This document shows, in pieces, positions 17,769 through 24,644 of a DNA stretch of 64,000 bases. Position 1 is the stretch's first letter. Each line of letters begins with the position of its first letter. The stretch comes from an uncultured Prevotella sp. (GTDB lineage Bacteria > Bacteroidota > Bacteroidia > Bacteroidales > Bacteroidaceae). The notes under the pieces were generated by a model, which searched no databases, was not told the origin of the DNA, and worked only from the letters and a program-made list of their open reading frames with translations. The stretch is from assembly GCA_900315775.1 (NCBI GenBank), contig ONAJ01000016.1, positions 1 through 64,000 of the forward strand. Reading direction: 5' to 3'. The translations under genes and the position numbers were made by a program.

Positions 17769-19256
17769 ATGAAAAGAATTGCATTATTTGTAGCGATAGC
17801 ATTTGCAACTGCCGCATCGGTTCGGGCGCAGATTCCCGATCCTGGCGACCCCGTTTGCGCCCACTGCGAAGTGGATATGAAGTCGCAACAACCTCATAAG
17901 CCAGGCTGTCCCTATTACTCTGAGCCTGCAAACGAAAAGAGCACCAAAGAATCGTGGACTCCTAATTTCAATTCGATAGAATACAAATATGGAAATGGCG
18001 TGATGTGTGAGCAATGTGGACGTACCAACGGACATGATTCCGATTGTCTCATAGGTAAGACACAGAGGTTAATACGTGATTATTGGGCGAAGTCAAAAAC
18101 TCCGGAGTCAAATAAGTTTCTTATTAAGACTTACGAGGAAAATATCCGACTGTTCGCTAAACAAGGGCGTGAGGGCCGTCAGGCGGAAAAGGCACAAAAT
18201 AAAGCAGAAAAGAAACCTCGAACCGAGATTCCGTTTGAATGCATTATCTGCAAGGCGACCTTTAAGGCATCCGGCGTTGATGAAGCATCCCATATTTCTG
18301 CTAACAACCCGTGGTTTCACAAACCAACCTGTCCGAAATATAAGCCCAAACCTGGACAGAACCCAAGTACGAGCCTAAAGGACTACACCCCGGCTCCAGA
18401 GCGACCTATAGTGTCGGAGCAACTGATGGAGATGCCTGTGCGTCAGCCAGCACCACTGTTCTCCAGCATCAACGAGACGAACATCCGACATGAAAAGCCC
18501 GTGGGTATCATTGGTAAGCACAAATGGGGAGAGATTAGTGAGGAATCGCTTTCTGCATTTGAATCTCTGATGGGCGAAGAAATCCCCAGAGAGTTCGACA
18601 TCGAACGCTATAACCACGACAAGGGAACCGTTATCCTTGGCACACATAAAGACAACGGAAGATACCGGTGGACTGTTCTGTGCCAACGACCCGACGGAAG
18701 CTATATGCTTATTTCTCAGCAAGAGTTGAAAGGGGGCTTCTTTTACGGCTCTCAAAACGTTGGAGAACTGCGTGATGTGCATTTTGAAGGACAGGGCGCG
18801 TATATCATCGCTGAATATACCAGCGGATACAGGCAGGTGTACAATAATAACGGAGAGATTGTACGAGATGGTTACAATATCAAAGTGCTTGGAAGTACGG
18901 TTGATGGCAAACGACTTCTTTACGTGGGAAAAGACGAGGATACCTCGCTGAATTTGATTATAGACGAAGATGGAGAAGTGATAGCTGATGGTGATGACAT
19001 CGAGCAATATGACGACGCAATCATCGTGAGGAATGGTAACAATTGCTATCTCTCCAATTGGAAAGGCAATCTGCTGGAAATTGGCAACATCAACTCGTTT
19101 GAGGAAATCAAAGCCTACAACAATCAGGGTTCTTACTATATCCTGAAAGACAGGGATAAGGGGTATGCCATCATAGGTCGAGGCTTTATTCGTTATGGAG
19201 ACTGGTACGATACAGAGGAAGAGGCTCACCGCATTTGGAAAAACTATCATCAATAA
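17769..19256 (+). CDS. exported protein with three CCHC finger-like motifs and a beta-repeat tail
   Basis: 495 residues, a 21-codon signal ending VRA|Q. Three CxxC...HxxxC modules lie in the N-terminal half: 'CAHC...HKPGC' (near 31), 'CEQCGRTNGHDSDC' (near 80) and 'CIICK...HKPTC' (near 158). The C-terminal ~270 residues are repeats resembling WG/beta-propeller strands ('DGSYMLISQQELKGGFFYGS', 'YRQVYNNNGEIVRDGYNI', 'LNLIIDEDGEVIADGDD'). The fingers suggest metal binding outside the cytoplasm, matching the two CxxC proteins of the same operon. Family and function unrecognised. Confidence 0.75.
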   Translation: MKRIALFVAIAFATAASVRAQIPDPGDPVCAHCEVDMKSQQPHKPGCPYYSEPANEKSTKESWTPNFNSIEYKYGNGVMCEQCGRTNGHDSDCLIGKTQRLIRDYWAKSKTPESNKFLIKTYEENIRLFAKQGREGRQAEKAQNKAEKKPRTEIPFECIICKATFKASGVDEASHISANNPWFHKPTCPKYKPKPGQNPSTSLKDYTPAPERPIVSEQLMEMPVRQPAPLFSSINETNIRHEKPVGIIGKHKWGEISEESLSAFESLMGEEIPREFDIERYNHDKGTVILGTHKDNGRYRWTVLCQRPDGSYMLISQQELKGGFFYGSQNVGELRDVHFEGQGAYIIAEYTSGYRQVYNNNGEIVRDGYNIKVLGSTVDGKRLLYVGKDEDTSLNLIIDEDGEVIADGDDIEQYDDAIIVRNGNNCYLSNWKGNLLEIGNINSFEEIKAYNNQGSYYILKDRDKGYAIIGRGFIRYGDWYDTEEEAHRIWKNYHQ

Positions 19257-19282
19257 TTATAATCCTTTAAAACTATACTATT

Positions 19283-19888
19283 ATGAAACGAATACTATTT
19301 ATCTGTATGGCGATGGCGATAGGGTCGCTGTACACGAAGGCACAAACATCGTGTAAAAACTGTAACGGTTCAGGAATGGAAGAACGCACGTGCGCCTTCT
19401 GTAAAGGTGAAGGCTACCGCGAGTGTGACTTCTGCTTGGGCAAGAAGATGGTGCGTTGTAACGACTGTGGTGGTGAAGGCAAAATCTTTTGCGCCCATTG
19501 TCGTGGTAAAGGTGGTGTGCAGGTTAAGGATAATTGGCGTGAGTGTCAATGGTGTGGCGGCAAGGGAACACCCGAATGCGAGAAGTGTAAGACAACTGGT
19601 CAGATTGTCTGTTGGAAGTGCGAAGGTGCTGGCAAATATGTTTGCAACCAGTGTAATGGCAGCAAGGTGAACAAATGGCAGTGCCACGTTTGCAGCGGTA
19701 CCGGTAAGGTGAAGGACCAAGCTGAAGAAACTATATCAAAACTCAAGGAGATTGGTCCTACCTCTGGCACCGTTAAGGTAGATATCGACCCCAACGACAG
19801 CGAACAGGAGAAGATGCGCAAAATGGCGAAAGCACGTCTGGCTCATCGTAAGAAAGTTTTAGAGGCACAAGGTATAACTGTAAAATAG
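19283..19888 (+). CDS. exported protein with ten CxxC motifs and a charged tail
   Basis: 201 residues, a 21-codon signal ending KA|Q. Ten CxxC motifs: CKNC, CAFC, CDFC, CNDC, CAHC, CQWC, CEKC, CWKC, CNQC, CHVC, most with GxG after, over about 130 residues, then a ~55-residue basic/acidic helical tail rich in Lys, Arg and Glu. It is a paralogue of the 139-residue protein at 15639, which lacks the tail. Zinc or other soft-metal binding is likely; the role is unknown. Confidence 0.8.
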   Translation: MKRILFICMAMAIGSLYTKAQTSCKNCNGSGMEERTCAFCKGEGYRECDFCLGKKMVRCNDCGGEGKIFCAHCRGKGGVQVKDNWRECQWCGGKGTPECEKCKTTGQIVCWKCEGAGKYVCNQCNGSKVNKWQCHVCSGTGKVKDQAEETISKLKEIGPTSGTVKVDIDPNDSEQEKMRKMAKARLAHRKKVLEAQGITVK

Positions 19889-19895
19889 CATAACT

Positions 19896-20525
19896 ATGGA
19901 AGATAACGAATTGTACCAAACCATAGAAGACGTTAATCGTATGAACCGTACGATTGATGAAATGAACTGCTTTAACGACCCTGTGCAGCGGGATGTTATC
20001 GTTGGCGACTGGAAAAGAAAAAAACCTTTGAGTAAGAAAGATCAGCGCACGTCGATAATAATCTTATTGATTTTTATCCTGCTTATGGTTGGCGCATTCG
20101 TTACCTTCGTCTATGCAGAGCAACCTTCCACATCAGAAAGGTACGAGCAGCTACTTGACGAAGAGACGCGTCAGAAGTGGGACAAGATGAATAGTCAGAT
20201 GGAGGAGATTGTGCAAAAGGAGAAAGAGAATGAACAACTATGGCATATTCTCATAGGTATTTCTGCTGTAATCTCTCTTGGTCCTATAGTACGTGTCGGT
20301 ATTGATGTGGCACGTAGTAAGATACGTGTTAATTCAGTATCAGGAGCTGTTCAGGGTGCCGCCATCCTCGTACTTGGATCACTCGCGCTATTTGCCATCA
20401 ACCTGGGTTTCTTCTACATAAGTTTCAAGGTTGGGCATCAGGCAAAGATGGCATTACTAAGTGTTATCACCATAGCTGCTACAGTAGCTCTGATGATATG
20501 GTACTTCAGGCGTCTGAAAAACTAA
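19896..20525 (+). CDS. membrane protein, last gene of the operon
   Basis: 209 residues. A cytoplasmic-type hydrophilic N-terminus of about 45 residues without a signal precedes TM1 ('LLIFILLMVGAFVTFVYAEQ'), an external helical stretch and three further TM segments. It is a paralogue of 17135-17656, which lacks the N-terminal extension. It starts 7 bp after the previous stop. Its stop is 4 bp from the convergent aminopeptidase P gene, so the operon ends here. Confidence 0.7.
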   Translation: MEDNELYQTIEDVNRMNRTIDEMNCFNDPVQRDVIVGDWKRKKPLSKKDQRTSIIILLIFILLMVGAFVTFVYAEQPSTSERYEQLLDEETRQKWDKMNSQMEEIVQKEKENEQLWHILIGISAVISLGPIVRVGIDVARSKIRVNSVSGAVQGAAILVLGSLALFAINLGFFYISFKVGHQAKMALLSVITIAATVALMIWYFRRLKN

Positions 20526-20529
20526 GCTG

Positions 20530-21906
20530 TTATCGCTGTGCCATAAAATCCTCTATGTCCTTCGGGTGATAGGGGATTCTTTTTTCTCCGAGGAAACGGC
20601 AGCCGTCGGCGGTGATGAGGACGTCGTCCTCGATGCGAATACCACCGAAGTCCTTATATGTCTCTAACATCTCGTAGTTGAGGAAGTTCTTGTGAAGTCC
20701 CTGAGCACGCCAGTCGTCGATAAGCGCTGGGATGAAGTATATGCCTGGCTCGTCGGTGACAACGAAACCCTCCTGCAGACGGCGACCCATACGCAGACAG
20801 TTTGTACCGAACTGCTCCAGATTAGGACGTGTCTCTTCGTCGAAACCGACGTATATCTGTCCCAGTCCTTCCATGTCGTGAACGTCCATACCCATCATGT
20901 GACCCAGTCCGTGAGGCAGGAACATTGCGTGAGCACCTGCTGCAACAGCCTCGTCAACGTCGCCCTTCATAAGTCCGAGCTCCTTGAGACGTTCCGTCAT
21001 CAGTCGACAAACAGCGAAGTGTACATCCTTATATCTTACTCCAGGCTTTGCAACGCTGAGCACATAGTCGTGACATTCTTCCACGATGCGGTAAATGTCG
21101 AGCTGTCGTTGTGTGAACTTTCCACTAACAGGGAACGTGCGTGTATGGTCGGAACAATAGTTCTCGGCATTCTCGGCACCAGCATCACAAAGTGCCAAAC
21201 GTCCGCTCTCAAGAGTGTTGTATGATGGTGTGCCGTGCATTATCTCGCCGTGTTGTGTGAAGATAGTTGCGAAGCTAACCTTCTCGCCAAGAGAGTTGGC
21301 TACTCCGTCAACGAGTCCTCCGACATATTTCTCCGTCAGTCCCGGACGCGCTACCCTCATGGCGGTAGTATGCATCTCGTAACCTATAGCGCAAGCCTTC
21401 TCAATCTCGGCAATCTCGAGTGCACTTTTCGTAGAGCGCATCTTTACCACAGCCTTGATGAGTGGGAGAGAGGAGTCGGAGAAGTCCAATCCCAGTTTCT
21501 GCATCTGCAGTATGGTGTCGTGGCGATATGGGGGCAGGAAGTGAATGTTGTTCTTGCATCTTGCTATGATATTCTTCAGTTCTGCCATTGGTGCTGTGTT
21601 CTCTACACCAACCTGTGCCGCCATATCGGCGATGCTATCAACCGATCCGTACCATACTATGTCTTCAATATCTATGTCATTGCCGATGAGCCACTCTATG
21701 TCGTTGTCAACATCTATGATGCCCACCAGTCCGTCGCGTCGCTGTCCGAAGTAGTACAGGAAGGATGAGTCCTGGCGCATAGGATAGTATGCGTTGGCTG
21801 GGTAGTTACACGGCGATTCGTTATTGCCGAAGAATACTATTATTCCTTCACCCACAAGTTTTTTCAGGGTATTGCGTCTTTCAATATAAATATCTTTGTT
21901 GAACAT
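20530..21906 (-). CDS. pepP: aminopeptidase P family (Xaa-Pro) peptidase
   Basis: 458 residues from the start at 21906, chosen over an upstream in-frame Met at 22008 because the -7 box (21932-21939) lies between them. The N-terminal creatinase-like domain carries 'MRQDSSFLYYFGQ'. The C-terminal pita-bread metallopeptidase has the Mn ligands: Asp in 'LALCDAGAENAENYCSDHTR', His in 'MFLPHGLGHMMGMDVHD', then Glu in 'VVTDEPGIYF' and 'GGIRIEDDVLIT'. It removes N-terminal residues before proline in the cytoplasm. Divergent from the membrane-anchored GH25 gene. Confidence 0.93.
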   Translation of the reverse strand: MFNKDIYIERRNTLKKLVGEGIIVFFGNNESPCNYPANAYYPMRQDSSFLYYFGQRRDGLVGIIDVDNDIEWLIGNDIDIEDIVWYGSVDSIADMAAQVGVENTAPMAELKNIIARCKNNIHFLPPYRHDTILQMQKLGLDFSDSSLPLIKAVVKMRSTKSALEIAEIEKACAIGYEMHTTAMRVARPGLTEKYVGGLVDGVANSLGEKVSFATIFTQHGEIMHGTPSYNTLESGRLALCDAGAENAENYCSDHTRTFPVSGKFTQRQLDIYRIVEECHDYVLSVAKPGVRYKDVHFAVCRLMTERLKELGLMKGDVDEAVAAGAHAMFLPHGLGHMMGMDVHDMEGLGQIYVGFDEETRPNLEQFGTNCLRMGRRLQEGFVVTDEPGIYFIPALIDDWRAQGLHKNFLNYEMLETYKDFGGIRIEDDVLITADGCRFLGEKRIPYHPKDIEDFMAQR

Positions 21907-21931
21907 ATTTTGAGTTTTTAAGATTCGACTG

Positions 21932-22001
21932 CAAAGATACAAATAAATATGTGAAAAAAACAACATTATACTTCGTATGTTATTTTTTTTTCGTACATTT
22001 G
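21932..22001. promoter_or_regulatory. divergent promoters for pepP and the anchored GH25 gene
   Basis: Minus-strand TATCTTTG (complement at 21932-21939) and plus-strand TACATTTG (21994-22001). The plus box is only 8 bases before the GH25 ATG at 22010, so its mRNA would be nearly leaderless. Confidence 0.55.
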
Positions 22002-22009
22002 TAGCCAAT

Positions 22010-22792
22010 ATGAAGAAAAAGACGAAGCATAGGCATCTGCATTGGACTTGGTTAGTAGGAGGTCTAACCGTGGTAGTGCTTTATGTGTGGGTGTTTTATA
22101 GCTTCTTCGTCAGTCCTTTTGGCTTCCGTTGGAGAGCACTTTACGGAGACATGAAGTTTCCGGATGGTTTTGAAATTCATGGTATCGACATATCACACTA
22201 TCAGGGAGAAATAGACTGGAATAAGTTGCAGAGCGCAACGATAGGTCGCTGTCCCGTAAGGTTTGTGATGATAAAAGCTACGGAGGGCTCGTCGAAGATT
22301 GACGAGATGTTTGACGAAAATTTCGAAAATTCACTTGAATACGGCTTTATTCGTGGTGCTTATCACTTCTGGAGCAATAAGTCGTCGGCACGTGACCAGG
22401 CACAGTTCTTCCTTGACAAGGTGAAGTTGGAGAAGGGCGACCTGCCGCCAGTACTCGACGTGGAGAGTAAGCCCAAGGATATGTCGGTGGAGGACTTCCA
22501 ACGTGAGATTCTTACGTGGCTACATATCGTTGAGGACCGCTACCACGTAAAACCTATTCTATATACCTATTATAAATTTAAGATGCAGTATCTGGGTACT
22601 CCTGTCTTTGACGACTATCCGTACTGGATAGCTCATTACTATGTAGATCACATAGAATATAAGGGTCCCTGGAAGTTCTGGCAACATACCGATGCGGGAC
22701 GCCTGGCGGGCATCCGTGGATATGTGGACTTTAATGTTTATAATGGTAGTTTCTACGATCTTCGTCAGCTATGCATCGGCGGCGAAGACTAA
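22010..22792 (+). CDS. membrane-anchored GH25 lysozyme
   Basis: 260 residues from the ATG at 22010; an upstream in-frame start at 21977 lies before the promoter box. A basic N-terminus and one hydrophobic segment ('LVGGLTVVVLYVWVFYSFFV') without a cleavage site suggest a signal anchor. The GH25 domain follows: 'HGIDISHYQGEIDWNKL', 'MIKATEGSS', and D-x-E in 'PPVLDVESKP'. It hydrolyses peptidoglycan glycan strands at the periplasmic face. The 3' end overlaps the convergent prmA by 24 bp. Confidence 0.9.
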   Translation: MKKKTKHRHLHWTWLVGGLTVVVLYVWVFYSFFVSPFGFRWRALYGDMKFPDGFEIHGIDISHYQGEIDWNKLQSATIGRCPVRFVMIKATEGSSKIDEMFDENFENSLEYGFIRGAYHFWSNKSSARDQAQFFLDKVKLEKGDLPPVLDVESKPKDMSVEDFQREILTWLHIVEDRYHVKPILYTYYKFKMQYLGTPVFDDYPYWIAHYYVDHIEYKGPWKFWQHTDAGRLAGIRGYVDFNVYNGSFYDLRQLCIGGED

Positions 22793-23638
22793 CATGCACC
22801 AGTTGTTTTCGCTGTCTGTACGGAGCAGTCGCATTCCAAGATGCCCTGCGCGTTCTGCAAGAGCCATACCGTCCTCGGTATAGAAACCGCTGAGGATAAT
22901 CTCTCCACCTGGGTTCACCACTTCACGCATAGCAGCCATATCTTCGAGAAGGATGTTCCTGTTGATGTTTGCCATCACGATGTCGAAGACTCCCGAGATA
23001 TGGGAAATGACACTTGCGTTGCCGTGAAGTATGTCGATGTTGTTAACACCATTGAGCTCGGCATTATGTCGGGCGTTCTCAACGCTCCACTCGTCAATGT
23101 CGTAACCTACAGCCTCCTTTGCTCCGCGTTTACATGCCACGATACTAAGGATGCCCGTTCCGCATCCGCAGTCGAGAACCCTTTTCCCTTCAAGGTCATA
23201 GTTCATCAACTCGCGTACAATCATTCGTGTCGTTTCGTGATTACCTGTGCCGAAAGCGAGCTTGGCGTCGATGGTAATGTCGAGCATGTTTGATGGTTGT
23301 TGGGTAGCTGGTGTAGGATGGAGGGTGTCGTGAATGATACACTTGTCATCTATTACGATGGGCTCCCATCCTGTTTCTTCCCATTTCTCGTTCCAGTTAC
23401 GGTCTTCTGCGTCTTCAATGGTATATTCTATTGTGGTGCCTACGAGGGGAAAGGTAGCAATGACCTCGTCAAGGATGTCCTTGTCGAACTGCTCTTTCTG
23501 TACCCAGGCTGTCAATCCCTCTTCGTTTTCTTCGAAAGTCTCGAAGCCAGCCTCAGCACTTAACGCGGCAAGTAAATCGCATGCAGTCTGTTTGTCTGAG
23601 GTGCCTGAAATAGCGAATTTTGCAACTTGATATTTCAT
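22769..23638 (-). CDS. prmA: ribosomal protein L11 methyltransferase
   Basis: 289 residues. Class I SAM fold with 'RVLDCGCGTGILSIVACKRG' (motif I) and 'VMANINRNILLE', the N-I/P-N type catalytic-pocket motif of PrmA. 'AFGTGNHETTRMI' is also diagnostic. It methylates ribosomal protein L11. Its promoter box is at 23661-23668 (minus), divergent from the Tyr/Trp-Gly repeat protein gene. Confidence 0.93.
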   Translation of the reverse strand: MKYQVAKFAISGTSDKQTACDLLAALSAEAGFETFEENEEGLTAWVQKEQFDKDILDEVIATFPLVGTTIEYTIEDAEDRNWNEKWEETGWEPIVIDDKCIIHDTLHPTPATQQPSNMLDITIDAKLAFGTGNHETTRMIVRELMNYDLEGKRVLDCGCGTGILSIVACKRGAKEAVGYDIDEWSVENARHNAELNGVNNIDILHGNASVISHISGVFDIVMANINRNILLEDMAAMREVVNPGGEIILSGFYTEDGMALAERAGHLGMRLLRTDSENNWCMLVFAADA

Positions 23639-23660
23639 GTCTTATGTTAAATTTCGGTTG

Positions 23661-23741
23661 CAAAGGTACAAAAAATAGGGAAATTCCTATAATAGATTAG
23701 GGAAATTCCGTATTTTTGCAGAAAATATTGAAGTATTTTTG
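23661..23741. promoter_or_regulatory. divergent promoter region with repeated GGGAAATTCC boxes
   Basis: Minus TACCTTTG (complement at 23661-23668) for prmA; plus TATTTTTG at 23711-23718 and again at 23734-23741 for the downstream gene. Between them are two copies of TAGGGAAATTCC, the first inside the near-palindrome ATAGGGAAATTCCTAT (23675-23690), the second at 23698-23709. The motif resembles the one at 14263-14278. Confidence 0.55.
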
Positions 23742-23761
23742 CATCGTAAAATAATATAGAC

Positions 23762-24613
23762 ATGAAAAGATACATACTTTTATCAGTCCTTGTTGGAGCG
23801 TTACCATTATCTATGATGGCACAGGACGACCTGTATTTCACGCCCAAGAAGAGTGCGAAACAGGTGCAGAGCTCTTACGAAGTACTTGACGATACTCCCG
23901 CTTATTATTCGGGGAGCAATCGTGACGTTGACGAATATAACCGCCAGCGTCCAGACAAACACATTCGTGACTCTATTCGTCGTGAGGTGGAAGAGGAGTA
24001 TGCATATACGCGTAGGATGAGTCGTTTCGACGACTTCTACTGGTACGACCCGTGGGTTGTTTCCTACTATTCTCCATATTGGTATGACAGTTGGTATAGC
24101 TGGTATGACCCCTGGTATCGTCCCTACTGGTACGGCGGTTGGTATCGTCCTTATTGGTATGGTGGCTGGTACGGTGGTTGGTATGCTGGCTGGTACCGTC
24201 CCTACTGGTACGGCGGTTGGTATCGTCCTTACCGTTACTCCTATGCCTATCGTGGACATTCGGGCACATATCAGTATTATGACCGTGGTCGCGGAGGACG
24301 TTATGGTGGTACAGCCTACAGCGGCAGAGGTCGCGGAGGACGCAATTCCTCTTTTGCTGACAGAGGCTACGGCAGCGTCTCAGGACGTTACTCCTCAAAC
24401 AGCGTAAATCGTGGCTATGGCACATCACGTCGTCAAAGTTCCAGCAGCTTCGGCAGCACACGCAGCTCGTCATCATTCGGTAGTAGCACCTTCGGAGGAG
24501 CACGTGGTGGCGGCAGCTTCGGCGGTGGCGGCAGCTTCGGCGGTGGCGGTAGCTTCGGTGGCGGAGCACGCGGCGGAGGCGGTGGCTTCGGCTCAAGAGG
24601 AGGAAGAAGGTAA
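23762..24613 (+). CDS. exported Tyr/Trp/Gly-repeat protein
   Basis: 283 residues. Signal peptide ending SMMA|Q. Residues ~25-90 are charged. Residues ~92-165 are a low-complexity tract built from the unit YWYGGWYRP and variants. From ~166 to the end it is Gly/Ser/Arg-rich (GGxSFGGGG units). Aromatic plus Gly-rich sequence without globular domains suggests a structural, adhesive or phase-separating envelope protein; this is inference and no family is recognised. It shares operator-like boxes with the 14.3-kb operon. The FadL-type gene starts 31 bp downstream. Confidence 0.7.
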   Translation: MKRYILLSVLVGALPLSMMAQDDLYFTPKKSAKQVQSSYEVLDDTPAYYSGSNRDVDEYNRQRPDKHIRDSIRREVEEEYAYTRRMSRFDDFYWYDPWVVSYYSPYWYDSWYSWYDPWYRPYWYGGWYRPYWYGGWYGGWYAGWYRPYWYGGWYRPYRYSYAYRGHSGTYQYYDRGRGGRYGGTAYSGRGRGGRNSSFADRGYGSVSGRYSSNSVNRGYGTSRRQSSSSFGSTRSSSSFGSSTFGGARGGGSFGGGGSFGGGGSFGGGARGGGGGFGSRGGRR

Positions 24614-24644
24614 ATGAGAATTGAGAATTTAGAATGGATAAGAT

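Noticed and set aside
23807-24596. Long low-complexity frames antisense to the Tyr/Trp-Gly repeat gene
   Set aside because: Repetitive DNA leaves all frames open; the Pro/Thr/Ile-rich and Arg/His-rich translations have no signal or domain.
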